Source: Desmodus rotundus (taxonomy: Eukaryota > Chordata > Mammalia > Chiroptera > Phyllostomidae). Taken from it: a stretch of DNA of 64,000 nt. Made by a program: the position numbers and the translations under genes. Within the stretch, counting starts at the first letter, position 1, and each line of letters begins with the position of its first letter. Location: NCBI RefSeq assembly GCF_022682495.2, contig NC_071393.1, positions 99,933,010 through 99,997,009 of the forward strand, in the 5' to 3' direction. This document shows positions 1 to 12,900 of the stretch, piece by piece. The notes under the pieces are model-generated. The model saw nothing but the letters and a program-made list of their open reading frames with translations, was not told the DNA's origin and made no database searches.

Positions 1-299
1 GACCAGAGTCATTTGAGGTCAAAGACCATACAGAGAGTTTGAGAGTCTTAGGAGTGTGAGAGCAGGGCCTCAGCATCCTTCCTTTGGAAGCCCTCAGAGA
101 GCGCTTGATTTCTTCTGCAGGTGTGACAATCAGTTCCTTTCAAATACACTCTTATTAGGGTAGAATGAGACCTACCACATTTAGTACATACAGATCCTTC
201 CCCACCAACAAGATCAAATAAATAATGATTTTTATCTGACATTTGTATTTAACTGAGACTCTTATATTTTTATTTGCTACAATCTACAGGCAGGGCACT

Positions 300-512
300 G
301 AAAGATGGCTTTGCAAGACAGATTTGGGCTTACATCTGAATTCTTGACTGTACTATGGAAACAATTTTGAGCAAGTTACTTAACTCTCACTAAGCTACAA
401 TTTCCTCATCTATAAACAAGCCTACTTCACAGAGTGTTTATGAGATTCCAATGAGGTAGGCTTGGTTAGAGCACTTAGCTTAATGCCAAAGGGCTGAATA
501 AATAGGAAACTT
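300..512 (+). mobile_element. MIR SINE, plus orientation
   Basis: Read along the plus strand it follows the MIR core order: 'gagcaagttacttaactctc', then 'tttcctcatctataaa', 'gtttatgagattccaatgag', 'agcacttagcttaatgcc'. The end resembles the MIR tail 'aataaat'. It is an old, diverged tRNA-derived SINE with no expected activity. Boundaries are approximate. Confidence 0.8.
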
Positions 513-669
513 GCAAAAAACCATTCATGTGCCTTCCTTCCTTTCTGATGCTTCAGGTTTGATCTCTAGCTGAGATGCCGAAAGCCAATTCTTTTCTAGG
601 ATAATTAGAATCAGTTTTGAAGGCAATGGAACCAAGGAAATAAAATTATATTTTAACATCACATTCTCC

Positions 670-1146
670 TGTATCAGTTATCTATTGCCACAACAATGCT
701 GTGTAACAAACAACTATAAAACATCAGCATCATTCAACAGTAACATCTAGTCTTGCTCATGTGTCTAGGGGTTGGCTCAGCAACCGTGATAATCTGAGCC
801 AGGCTAGTGGGGCTCATTTACGCAACTGTGGTAGCTCTCCGGTCAGCTGGGGACTGACTGGTCTAGGATGGCCTCAGCTGGAATGACTTGGGTCTGTGTT
901 ACATGGTTTCTCATCCTCCAGTAGGCTGGCCTGGGCCTGTTCTGAAAACAGGGATAAGGTTCCAAGAGAAGAGGCAGAAATATGCAAAGGCTGTTACTAG
1001 ACCACTTGTGTCAAGTTTGCTATTGTCTCATTGGCCAAAGCAAGGCATGCAGCTAAGGTCAGATCAGGTTAGAAGGATACTCCCAAAAGGTATAAATATA
1101 TCCAGGCATGAAACAATGGGGCCATTAGTGTGATCGGTCTACAACA
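670..1146 (-). mobile_element. MLT1-type MaLR solo LTR, minus orientation
   Basis: Begins TGTATCAG and ends CA, as LTRs do. It carries the reverse complement of the MLT1 tail (a 'gtgtaacaaacaactataaaac' type stretch) and internal phrases such as 'cctccagtaggctggcctgg' and 'cattggccaaagcaaggca', known from MLT1 LTRs. No 5-bp target duplication is visible. It is an old ERVL-MaLR relic with no internal retroviral sequence beside it. Confidence 0.8.
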
Positions 1147-1536
1147 CTAATAAATAAAGGAAGTCAATAAATAAAGGCATGAACAATGTAGTAGACAGTG
1201 TTGAGAGGGCTACCCTGCCTCTCAGCTCTGGGAGCTACATGGCCCACCCACAGGAATGGGTTCCTAGCAGTCTTGCTTATGCTATGTGACCGTACACCCT
1301 GGTTTTGGCTGGCCAGCCAAAGGGGGAGCCCCCAACCCAAGCTGACCTGGTCATTTTCTCTTTCTGGAATTTAGAAATTAGAACCAAGAGAATTGAGCCA
1401 GAATCTGTGTATAACGTTAACCTGCAACATGTAATCTTGGGCACTCTGGGGAGGCTGTGTTTTGCCACATGAACTGAGGAAGGAGGAAAAAAAGTCAGTG
1501 TCTCAGCCATTAGAGACAGACAAATGAAGAAAATGC
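1147..1536. other. Spacer between two MaLR LTRs, nothing recognised
   Basis: About 390 bases with no repeat or exon I recognise. The first 45 bases contain a short near-duplication ('aataaataaagg' occurs twice, near 1148 and 1167). Confidence 0.5.
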
Positions 1537-1963
1537 TGTATTCATTTTCTACTGATGCTGTAACAAAATAACCCCAAACTTAGCGGCTTAAATAGACAGA
1601 TTTATTATTTTACAACTCCGGAGGTTGGAAGTCTAAAATAGGTTGGAGGGCTGTGTTTCTTCTGGAGGCTCTAGGCAATTCCATTTCCTGCCTGTTCCAT
1701 CCTCTAGAAACTGCCTGCGTTCCTTGGCTTGTGGTTGCATCACTACAAACTCTGCTTTCATTGCCATGCCTTCTCTGACTCTGACCCTCCTGCCTCCTCC
1801 CTCTTGTAAGGACACTTATGATTATACGGGGCCCACCTGGATTATCCAGTGTAATCTCCCCGTCTCAAGATCTTTTACTTTATTATATTGGCAAAAATCC
1901 TTTTTGCCATGTAAAGTAGAATATTCGTTAGTAGAAATGGGGGCCATTATTCTGCCTACCACA
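1537..1963 (-). mobile_element. MLT1-type MaLR solo LTR with 5-bp target duplication, minus orientation
   Basis: Starts TGTATTCATTTTCTACTG and ends CTGCCTACCACA. Internal phrases ('acttagcggcttaaat', 'ctggaggctctaggcaa', 'gcccacctggattatcca', 'gggggccattattctgcc') are the reverse-strand MLT1 signature. The bases just outside are 'aatgc' on both sides (1532-1536 and 1964-1968), the 5-bp duplication expected of this class, so both ends are well placed. Confidence 0.88.
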
Positions 1964-1968
1964 AATGC

Positions 1969-4900
1969 TCAAGGAGGAACAGAGATGATCTAGACAAGAC
2001 ATTCCTACATTCCTGCCCTGGGGTGCCATGACACACTCTTACGTCCTTAGAGTAAGTATTTGGGATGATAGCTGCCTGAAGTGCTCTGTCAAGAAGAATT
2101 CTGAAGGCTTATTGGGATGCATGATCAATTAACAATGGGGACCAACCAAACCGAAGAGTTATGTACAATATGTGGCAAAAATTCATCATCCTTGTTCTGG
2201 ATTAGAAGTTGTAGAATTATCATGACTGAGTGTAAAGAATAATTTTTTTCCTTATTAAAATGGGACTGAAACTAGGGAAATTTAGATCCTTGCTAATGGT
2301 AGCAGAACTTGAATTAGAAGATATCCCTTAGGTGACTGCCTATGTAACTTGGGGGCTATGGGTAGGCTGCATTTTATCATGTACCAGCTACCTAGCACTT
2401 AGAAGAAAAAAAAAAAAAAACTTGGTGACTTTCCACTCAATACCTTTTCCTTTGCAAAAAAGAGTTGCTTTTGGGGGCCCAACCACAAACCCACATCAAA
2501 TGGCCATTGCACTCTATACTTCCCCCTAATTGGTGTGGCCACAGCCAGGGGGCAATCCATATCACTACGCAAAACGTTTTTCTTTGTCAGAGCCGTTTCT
2601 CACAGAGAAGGTCATGGGTTTCAGGAGCTCCAAGTTTTATTTCTGTCAGTTTTGTTTTGTTTAGTACCGTGTGCCAGGAGCTCACTTAGGCCTGGGTCCT
2701 TGGCCTGGCTTTTATAGGGAATTCTGCCCTCAGCTGACAGTTAATAACCTCACTAATCACCCACTCCAGTGTTCCTGGTGACTTCATAGTGCTGAAATCA
2801 CAGTCGCATTTGCACCAGACAGGAAGAAAGATGAGTCCATCGTACCCCAGAATTTATGAGGAACCAAAGGGTGGTCTGGAGGGTGCTGCTCTATTTTTTA
2901 AGTGGCATCAGGAATTCAGACTGTCTCTCAGAAACTGAGAACACTTGGAAGGAGTGGCAATGAACCAAAACCTGTACAAAAGAGACTCCTTCCCATTAAC
3001 TGTCGTGAAGTTCTCTTTTCATGAATAATTCTTTTCTCTCAGGAGACATAAGGAGGGATATGTTTCTTTATCCCCCACCGTAGCTTTTAAACCCTGTAGA
3101 ATGAGTATTTACAAAGTAGGATCTTTTACCAGATATTGTAAAAGAGATGTCTGCACATATCTTTTGCCAAGAAATTAAAACCCAGTCTTTGCCAAGAAGC
3201 ATAAATATACTTGGCAGAATCCAGAGACTCGGTAGCAAAGATAAAAGCAATTGTTCCATTCAGCCAATTGCTCACACTTATTACAAAACATTTGTCTTCC
3301 CTCAGGGTGAATTTTCTCCCCTTGAGCTCTCTGACTCTGGGAGATATCATCCTCCAGCCCTGTGATACCTTCTAATGTAAGCCCTGCAAAGTCTGTGAGA
3401 GAGATACTGAAGCAAGCTGCTCGAGTCACATAATTCCGTCTCTATGCAGCTCCAGATAGAGGTCTACAGACCCACAGGGGCTCAGTTATTGACCGGAGAC
3501 ATTCCATCTCTCAGCTCTCTAATGTTTTCCCCTCTAATAATAATGAATGTTTAAGAAAGACATTTATATTTGAACTCTGTCATTCTTTCTACTTCTTTAA
3601 AATCTGATGTGATTTTCTTCAGCTCTCTGGGCTCTATACAAATGTCAGGGGGCTGACTGGGTTGTCAGCACTTGGACTGATGATCAGTGAACAGATGTCT
3701 TAGTTTTACATTCAGTGAAGCAACTCGGGGACGGCTTTTGTCAATACTTTGGTGCTTTTTAAGATTTTTCTCTTCACCTTTCCATATGTCCCCAAAGAGT
3801 TTCACCCTGGGAGAAAAACAACCACAGTGGCCTGATTCTGAGCAAAACCTCGTTGTTCTTCCTTTTCCTGTGACATGTGCCCCAAACCAACCAATTAGGA
3901 GAAAATTAAACATTTCCGTACAGCCAAATCTAAAATTGGCTCTTTTAAAACTACTTTAAAACATGTTAACATAATTTAAAGTTTTAAAAAAGTCTAACAT
4001 TTCATCAAAAACTTGAGTAATCATCAGTAACTAAAATTTGATAATACTTCTTGGGAGTTAATTTACTCTATGTGCTTGACGATACAACAGCTGCATTTCC
4101 TTCAAAAATAGCCTATAAAACTTCTTAAATCACTCAGTTCCTCACTTGTTTGGAACTATAGTTGTCTGTGTGCTTATCTCACTTTTCCTCTGAACTGCGG
4201 GTTTCTGGAAGGGAGGCACCTCAAAGCATTGGGCCAGGAAACCAAACCCAACCCTTGCCCTTCAAGAGCTCAGGCAAAACCAAGAGACGGGTCCCTGCAC
4301 AAACAGCTATCCTCACCTTCTCATGGCCTCTTCTCTTTCTCTTTCCACCCTCTGTTACCCTCGCAAAAGCACCACAAACATTTCTTATTATTCATTGTTT
4401 AGCTTTTGTCAAAAGTTTTTACCGAAAAAGCAGGCACCCCAGATCCTTTTTATAAAAGAGTAACGTATATGATATCATTCCTATAAAGCATTGTAACATA
4501 CAGTAAGGCAATTACTTGGAATTCTCGAGGTTGGGAGGTGGAATAGAGGGAGGGAAGGAGATCTCTCTGCAGAGAGTGACTAAATTAGGCCATTTGGCAC
4601 TACTGTGACTCTGCAGTTCACACTTTCAGTAAAAATGTCACCTTGCAGATTTTGGATCATAAATTAGCTTGAAAAGTCAAAAATCCTGGGGAGACGCTTT
4701 TAGCTTGTTAGTAATATTATTGAGATCTTTTCCTGAAAAATTACAAATCAAAGGGTATGAAATGTCATGATGCTGCCCATCTCATTATCTGACAAGTAGT
4801 TATACAAACCAGAATTTCTTTTAACAAACCATACGAGTCAAGTTTATTTCAGGAAAAATGAAAAGAAAATAGAAATAAGTTAAAATATACCATGATAAAT

Positions 4901-7889
4901 CATCTCAGAGTAACTACCTTCCACTTTTCTTTGGCAAACAGTATACCAAAACATGTATTTATACAAACAATAATCTAGAAAATACTTCTTTGATAACATG
5001 AAGTAAAATTCCTTTAGCATCCAATTTTTCTACTTCTATTCAACAGTTTAGAAACATATTTTAGTACTATGTGTGTTAAGCAAAACAAAGTATAGCATAA
5101 TGAGAGATGGCCTCCTTATGAGTAAAACACAAATGTTTCAAGATTTTAGCAGAAAACAAAAGTCCCAAGGAAGTCACTGCAGAATGGGAATCCCAGTAGG
5201 TTTTCCACATGTTAATTCCCACTGAAGCTCTGACTCAAGAACAGACACACCCGCCCCATTACCCTTGACCCAGTTGAAACTGATGTAATATTTTCTTTTA
5301 TACTTATAAATGCATATACTCATGTTATTTTTCATTTTGTTATTGTGGTTTATCATTGACCTTTTAAAAAAAAGTGACTAAGTAAGGGAGAACATAAAAA
5401 ATAATTATGGAAAATCCAAATTCGAAAAACAGGCACATTTCCAAAGAACATATTTCTGATCCTAAAATAACCTCCCTTTAACCCTAAAGGACCAGTAGGA
5501 TTTTGCAGACACCTTGCTCAGCTTCCATTTTCTCGAGTTTTCTGCATTTCTCAAGCTCAGCAAGAAGTCTGGGAATCGATACCCATGAGAACCAATCCAA
5601 AATGACTTATCTTTGACACCAAATTTGATATTTTCTTTTTATTTCTTTTCCTTAAATTTTCTTCCCCTTCAGGTTCGCCACTTATGCCCAATTTCCCATC
5701 TGAGGGACGCAAATGATTTGTAAAAATATGATGATTAAAATAATGAATTGTCCCACCCCTTTCTAGCCCAAGTTACTAGTGCTGTCCACTTTGGGAGGAG
5801 TCTGTGATTCTATTACAGTTCACCAAGTATAGACCCAGCTTTGTATTATCCCTGAACTGGACAGCAGCCACTGCATGTGCACAGTGATGTTGCTTGGAAG
5901 GCAGGAAATTCAGGGGAAGTCACGTTGTCTGGGTCTTATCCATTAAACCATTCACATCAGCTGAGTATGTGGAGAGCAAAGCCCCCTGAGACAATAGGAG
6001 CAAATGACATAAAACCCTTTTTTAAAAAAAAGGACTCATAGTACCATTTGAGCATCAAAGGCAAGGGTCAAACGAAACTTCAGATTAACAGCTCAGGAAT
6101 GACTGAGATTTGACTACATGTTGTCTATGACTCAATGTGGAATGTTACCAGCTTCCATGCATGGACTTTTATTCATATCCGAAACATAAACTAGGGAAAA
6201 GAATCCAACAAAAAAAAGCAACAAACTCTCACTAATAAGAACAATTCTGTATTTCCACTCTTTGTAGAAAAACTGTAGTTCAAGAGTGGTAGTTTCTTAT
6301 AACTAATTTACTCTGAATATTCCAGATAATATAGCAGAAACCAAAGACTGGTAATTGCAAATGAATTTCAACATCGTTCTGTAGTTTATTAGTAGTCATG
6401 ATGTTATTACTGTTATTTTGAAACTATTTTATATATGGCAGGATAAAATAAATGATCAATTTTGTTAATATTATAGGGAACCAACATTTTTAGGATAAAA
6501 ATAGATGCAAGAACAAAATTAAACAAGTAAAAACTTCTAATTATATTTTAATTGAAAATATCAGTATGAACTCATAATTTTTAGAATGTTTTTCTGCCTC
6601 TGACCACTGAGAAGTCCAATAACAATAAGCACTTCCACGACCAGAGTTAGGTTTCTAAATACCATCCCGACTCCTCAGGACAAAAACCAAAAACACGAAC
6701 AAAAATTCTTGGAGGAATAACTAATTCCAAGTGTGCAGAGAAAAACAAAGAGAATGTACAATATGACCCTGGACATTTTGTTGTGCAAGAAAATCACGAA
6801 ATGTCTTAAAGATGAATGCACTGGGATAGAGGGGACGCGGGAGCTGGCTTGATGGGGCTCTCCATTGCCAGCTTGAGAATTGAAAACAATAGACATGGAA
6901 ATCATGTGAAATACTAAAATATCCAGAAGTTTATGATTATACTCATCATAAAAAAAGAGAAAGTCCTTAAAAATTAATCTGCATCCATTTGAAACTGCTT
7001 GTGCATAAACCCTCTATTCCTATCATGGTAATTAAAGGGGAAGGAGGCATTTCTTATTCCTTTCCTACGCAAATGACATTTCAAAGCACCCAATAACTCC
7101 AACTGATGTCACAAAGTGCCACTTTACAGAGCACTTCCAGCTGATAAGTGAGTGTGGAAGAAGTGACAGAATTCCAAAACATCTATTTTACAATCTCTAA
7201 TGAAGAAATTGGTTCAGACTATGGTCATTGACAGATGCTAAAACTCTAGAAGAAAGATGCATGAGAACTAGATACTTGCAGGATGCCCAAAACTGGTTAC
7301 TTGTTGGTAATAAGGAGAAAACACAAACTTTATGTTGGAGGGGCCAGGCTGTTGCTTTGACCATCTTGTCAACACTAACAGTGGGACAACTAACCGTGGG
7401 CGAGCCTTCTCAGGGGGTGCCATCTGGAGGACGGGGTCCCTCCTGTAAAGTATTCTTGACCAAAAGTTGATCCTGAATCTAATCAACTGTGGAAAAACAT
7501 TTTTGACAATTGTAAAAAGGCTATCAGGGAACATGAAAATGGACTGAACATTAGATGGCGGGACTATTGTGGATTTTGTTAGGGTTGGCCAGGCGCAATG
7601 GGCTTTTGTGTGCGCAGGGGAACTGCATACTGAAGTACTTAGGGGTAAAGTGTCATGATGTCTAGCATTTGCTTTACATACTTCAACAAAGAAAAAATAG
7701 ACTTAAAAAGATAAAATATGGCAGAACTTTAATCACTATTAATAGAGAGGTACTAGCATAAAGAATTTGTTGTAATCTATCTTCTGAATGTATATTTGAA
7801 AATTTTCAAAAAACTTAATAAGGGACAACTTGTAAAAACGAAATCTTTTGTACATTCCATTTTCATTCTTAAAAATATATATCATTTTC
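1969..7889. other. Long stretch without recognisable gene or repeat
   Basis: Nearly 6 kb in which I recognise no coding exon, SINE, LINE, LTR or DNA transposon. Reading frames are all short (under about 100 codons) and none resembles a known family. It is AT-rich, with a 16-base A run near 2405-2420. It may hold very old, unreadable repeats or conserved non-coding elements, which need alignment to detect. Confidence 0.45.
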
Positions 7890-8165
7890 TGTGTTTAGAT
7901 AAGGTTTACCTTAATTCACTCATTAATCAATATATATCTTCTATGACTGGTGCTGTTTGCCATGATGGGAACATAGTCCAAGCCCTCATAGATCCTTCAT
8001 TAGAGCAAAGGAAGCAAACATTAAACTAAGTATGAAAGTAATTATTTAACTACACCTGTGATGAGACTTCTCAGGAGAAGCCCAGGCTCTGAGGATAGCG
8101 TCTAATACCAGGAGATCTGGCCTCACCTGGGGAAGTGATGGTCAAGCCAAATACAAGACAAATGT
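7890..8165 (-). mobile_element. L2 LINE 3' region, minus orientation
   Basis: The order 'ttcactcattaatcaa', 'tatgactggtgctgtttgcc', 'catagtccaagccctcatag', then an A-rich piece with 'ttaaactaagtatgaaagt', is the reverse-strand layout of an L2 3' end (attcattcaa, ggcactg, ccctcatggagc). Heavily diverged. Confidence 0.55.
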
Positions 8166-8825
8166 ATTGTTTCCTAAAGCAATAGAATCTCAGGAGCTCA
8201 TGAAGAGAAGTGACTGCATGATTGGCAGCAAGAGAGGATTTAAGGTTAAGGACCCAGGGGTCAGTCAGGTGTGGACAGTGTCCAAGGACACAGAGGCCTT
8301 GTGTGTTAATCTGGCAGGAAAACTGGCTCCTTACCAAGCCCGACCAGACACAGGCAGAGGGGCAGGGAGAGAAGAAAGAAGCAGAGAGAGGTTAGGGACT
8401 TCCTGCTTGGAATCAGCTCAGCTGCATTTGCAGATGGAGAGAGTTGAACAGCCAGCTGGGAAAGGCTGGGGAAGAGGAGAGCCAGGGAAATTGGGCAGGC
8501 TCACCCAAGCACACAAACTTGGATGAAAGGTCAGACTCCAGTTTATTTACAAACAACAGTGCATTACTTGAATTCCCTAAAGTAATACTACTAGAGAAGC
8601 ATTAACTACTAACTAGAAGTCCCTCCAGACTGTAAACTTCTCTTGGAGCAATAAGTATTCTGTCCCCTCTGTCCAAAAGAAGAGATTGGATTGTCTCTTG
8701 GGTTTGGCTAGGTCAATGTATCCTCCTTGGAAAAGCCACGGTGGAACATGCCTTCCTGTTTTCTTTAACATAGAACAAATGCGGGGCATCTAGAAGAGGC
8801 TGAACCTACCACTTAGTTCTTTTTT
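8166..8825. other. Unassigned, possibly continuing L2
   Basis: Purine-rich sequence to about 8500 ('gcagaggggcagggagagaa') may be the more internal part of the same reverse L2, but I see no decisive phrase. The 119-codon open frame here resembles no known protein. Confidence 0.35.
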
Positions 8826-9430
8826 AAAAATTGTGAAATGTTTTAAGTTCATGAGAAGTGCAGAGTAGTGTACAATGGTACTACAACTCAGAACTTCAAA
8901 AATTTAACATTTGATTAATATATTTATTACAGAATAAAACATTACACACACAGTTGAAGCCCCCCTTATATCCTTCCCCAAACCCATTCCCCTTCCTTCC
9001 TGGGGGTGACTACTTTCCTGGTTGACATGTCACCTTCACATATATACCACATATATGTGAAAAGTATACATCCACAAATGACATATAAAATGGCTTTGTG
9101 CATATTTAAATGATGTTTTCAATAAATTACTTACATCTTATCATACTATAAAGTATCAGTCTGCAACTTGTTTTTATCACCTAATATTAATTTTTCAAGA
9201 TTCATAAATATAGACCTAGTTTATTCAGTTTAACTATTGGTTATATTCCATTATGAGAATACGGTACAATTTGTTCATCCATTTCACCTACTGGCAGGCA
9301 TTTTAAAATTGGAAACCTTTCATCGTCACAGACCATGCAGCTGCAATGCGTCCCTTCGAGCATCACATTAGGTATATGTGTGCGTGAGTTCCTCTAAGAT
9401 TTACACCAAGAAGTGGGATTCCTGTGTTCC
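8826..9430 (-). mobile_element. Possible old L1-like LINE, minus orientation
   Basis: Motifs such as 'ccattccccttccttcctgg' followed by 'ttgttcatccatttcaccta' and 'ttacaccaagaagtgggatt' resemble the antisense 3' part of ancient L1 elements. Divergence is high and no reading frame survives, so this is tentative. Confidence 0.4.
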
Positions 9431-11064
9431 CACTTTTAACCTAAACATGACTCTATCATCCTTAGATGCAGAATTTATCTTCAAACATCTTTGATCTTCC
9501 TAATGGGTTATGTCCTCTTGTGAAAGAATTAATATGCATTTATTTCTGGGACACTTAAACATAGATTTATTCATTATTTATAAGTTTTAAATCAGTGAAT
9601 GAATATAAATATCAGTTTGTGTATTATAACTTACCTCACATAAATAACTTTCATTATAAGTTTCTATTTTGTTAGTATGTATCCCCTTCACACTAGGGTA
9701 TTTGGTAAAACAAATCTTAGTTCCTCTAGAGAAATCTCATAATTATACCTCTTGTCATCTTTCATAACCTGAAGACTGTTTTTCTATCATACTGCATATA
9801 AATTAATTAGTTTTCTTATATTAATAAGACTTCTCAGTTCAAGTTTTAGATCTTTGGATAATTACTAGGGGTACCATACTGTGTTTATCTAATTTCATCC
9901 AAGAATCTTAGTGTTTTAGCTATCCTACGATATCCCCAAGAAACCTGCTAAAATGATTCCACTGGTCTAGAACCCAGCTGAGCTCACTTGTAAAACTTAA
10001 ACTTTTGCATGAATAAACACGGTGTTAGCTATTAACATATTAAAATATTTCATCTCAACTATTTACACATGTAAATTACACCTTACCTAGAATGATATGA
10101 GAAGAAAAGAATCAAATGTTAGGAGCAAAATAAATCAATGACTAGTGCAAATTATGTATTGATGAAGAATTCGCTAATGACAATCCATAGCTGGATCATT
10201 TTCCTTTTCAGTCATTGTCTTGTTTTCCATCCACAAAGGAAATAATGCGATGGCTCAGTCACAGTTGCATGGGAAAGATGTGAGAACTGATATGTGGCTT
10301 TAGTCAAACTTATTAAATTGTCATATTTATTGAATTTATTTAATATTAGTTCAAATAAATCAGGTTATCTCAACTTAGACCCTAAGATGGTATTATCTGC
10401 AATTTTTTTTTAAAGCTAAATTTCAGCCAAACATAGCAGGAATTTTTATTCATAGCAGACTCTTTTTAGAGTCTGTTTTTCATTCCTGAGTTCATAGACA
10501 TCCTCTAAACTTTAGGTGACCTGATATCATTCGAAATTGGGCCAGAAACCCTGGATTCTCCCCCATTCTGGGTTGTACTGCTGAAGCTGGGTCAAAAGGA
10601 AGCAACACGCAATTTATATATCAAGACCAACACCTATTAACCTGAACAAGCAAGTTCTGAGGGCCACGGTGAGATGAGATCAGGAAAACTTGTTCAGCCT
10701 TATGGGTGGGTGCTTTTAGTTTCTATACAGATGACATGCGCATCTTGAACATTTTTAAAACACAAAGGTACAGCTCCACATGCCATCAAATAAGCCAGGA
10801 GTTCATATTTCAATCTCACCAGATAAAAACAAAAGTTTACTTTTTCTGAGAAGAAAGTGTATGTTTTCAGGCATTCCCTCATGGTGTTGATTATGTGTAG
10901 TCAGTTTGGAAGGCAAGATTGAAGGTGAGAGAAAAGTTAGTTGTTAATTTGCACTTAGACTGAAGCCACCAGCTGAGAGCCACTGACTTGGGCCAATGCC
11001 GAGACCAAGGGCTTCCCTACCTACCATCTCCATTTATGGGGTAGCCTCAGAAATTCAGTCCAGA
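9431..11064. other. Unassigned AT-rich sequence
   Basis: No repeat family, exon or RNA gene recognised. Frames are short. Parts near 9660-9960 could be further decayed L1. Confidence 0.4.
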
Positions 11065-11262
11065 TCCAACAATGGCTAATAGTGTTTAGCACTTTTAGTG
11101 TCAGGCACTGTTTTGTATTTTCACATGTATTAATGCATTGAATTCTCACATAACCATATGGGTTAGATGCTATTATTGTCCCCATTTTGCAGATGAGAAA
11201 ATTGAGACACAGATTAAGTACCTTACCTGAGTTGCACAGCTCCAGAGTGTGGGCTCTCAAGC
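11065..11262 (-). mobile_element. MIR SINE, minus orientation
   Basis: Clear reverse MIR order: 'tgtcaggcactgttttgtat', 'tattaatgcattgaattctc', 'tattattgtccccattttgc', 'agatgagaaaattgagacac' and 'cctgagttgcacagctcc'. Confidence 0.85.
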
Positions 11263-12816
11263 ACTAGACAACCCTGCACGTTTTACATGGCTCCGATAGG
11301 GCCAGTCAGCTACACATTGCTGTGGTTTAGAGCCCTCAGGGAAACTGGATCTCTTCTGGAGCCATTCCAGGTTTGAGGATCTCCCTGTACTCATTAGAGG
11401 ACAGGACAAAGAAAACCAAGAGTTGTATTTTCCATTCACTCGGAGGAAGACCTCAAAAAGTCCTTGGAGATCAAAGCCAGTTTGGAGCAAGATCAGCTTG
11501 AGTTTTTCTCCCGGCAATGATTTCACAAACCCATTAATAATTCTTTAAATGTTACTGGTTGAACTACTATTAGCACTGATAATATGACCGTGATGAGAGG
11601 TCTCCTGGTCAAATAAATATATAAAAAACATTATATGAAAGATTAACTATGAGTCATAACAAGTACAAATATACTGAAGGGTCATAGAAATCCTGCAGTA
11701 AAGAAACACTTTAAATATTTCAAATTTATTGAGAATTTTTTTCTCCTAAGATAGTACAAGAACTGTCTTAGAAAGTTTTTCATGTAGAGAAAAATGTGTA
11801 CCCTGAAGTTTTAAATGCAATGCTCTATAAATACCTATCAAGTAAACCTTGTCTGATATTGCAAAAAAGAAAAAAGAAAAAGAAACACATTTAACCTTGT
11901 TCGAGCTCACATTTCCCAAACACGCATCCCTTAACATTTCCATGGAACATCCCTTAGACGGGTGCTCCAGAATGAAGCTGATCGGTGGCATCTTAAGACT
12001 GCTGAGGAAAGAAAGATGTAGACACACTCAGGGTCACTTCGTCTTGAAAACATTCCAGAAGTGTGGTTATGGCCCCGCATGACCTCTCCTCCCAACATGG
12101 CCTCAGTAAGGCCTTCTCCTTTGAGAACTTTGGCAGAGCCTGGGTTCTGAGGTCGGCGCTCCACACTCTCAGGCCTCGGCTTAACTTCCTAATTCCCCGT
12201 GGACTTTCCTATCAACGTCTCAATGTGTGGCCCTGACCAACTTGAAAATGAGCCATTCAATTCTGATCCCCAAACCAGGGAGCAAGACATTTTGTTTGGA
12301 TTTTTAGATGATCATTGGCAACTTTCCATATAAGTGGTTCCTCAAAAGGCAATGAGCCATAAACATCCATTATGGACAGGAGCAACTGGGTAATAATAGA
12401 ACAGACACATGCTGTCCTTATGGCCTTTTCTCTAGAGGGGGGCTAAATTGAATTAAGTTCGTTCCCACAGTATATTACTCAGTGTTTCACAGGGGTATGA
12501 GAAACCTGGAAATTACAGTGCAAGCCACAAATGAATTGCTGTTAAGTCAAGTCACATAACTAACAGAAAATTCAATTCCTCTGTAGCCAAGCACAGCATC
12601 CAGTCCCCAGTCTATCGAAGAACAACACTAAGCCAGGAAGTGACCACTTTACAGGTATCTACTGTTCCAACCAGTCAAGGACCTCAGAGCATTTTAAAAG
12701 TATAAACTGATTAGGATTTTCGTCTTACTGGAGCAGAATCATATAGAATCAAAAATGTGGTCCTGCTCCTGCCTCCTGTGACCCCACTACAATGCCGCCC
12801 CCCCAAGCCAGGTAAG
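11263..12816. other. Unassigned sequence
   Basis: No recognisable gene or repeat. 12060-12240 is somewhat richer in G+C, with scattered CpGs, but far from a CpG island. Confidence 0.4.
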
Positions 12817-12900
12817 CTAGATTCATACTATAAGACACACACCCATTTTCCTCCCATATTGGTGGGGGGGAGTGCATCTTATAGTCTGAAAAATACGGTA
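12817..12900. mobile_element. Small palindromic MITE (actataagac family)
   Basis: The right arm 'gtgcatcttatagtctga' followed by 'aaaatacggta' is the inverted copy of a decayed left arm 'attcatactataagacacac'. The arms flank a loop containing 'ccatattggtgggggg'. This two-arm architecture is typical of very short non-autonomous DNA transposons. The family name is not certain to me and no target duplication is clear. Confidence 0.55.

Noticed and set aside
48..242. 64-codon minus-strand frame with two CxxC motifs (VCTKC and DCHTC), suggesting a zinc-ribbon exon
   Set aside because: Spacing does not match a zinc-ribbon family I know, no convincing splice site or partner exon is visible, and the frame is short enough to arise by chance.
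7560..7640. Possible SINE head ('gttggccaggcgcaatggg')
   Set aside because: No A-box/B-box pair, tail or target duplication follows.
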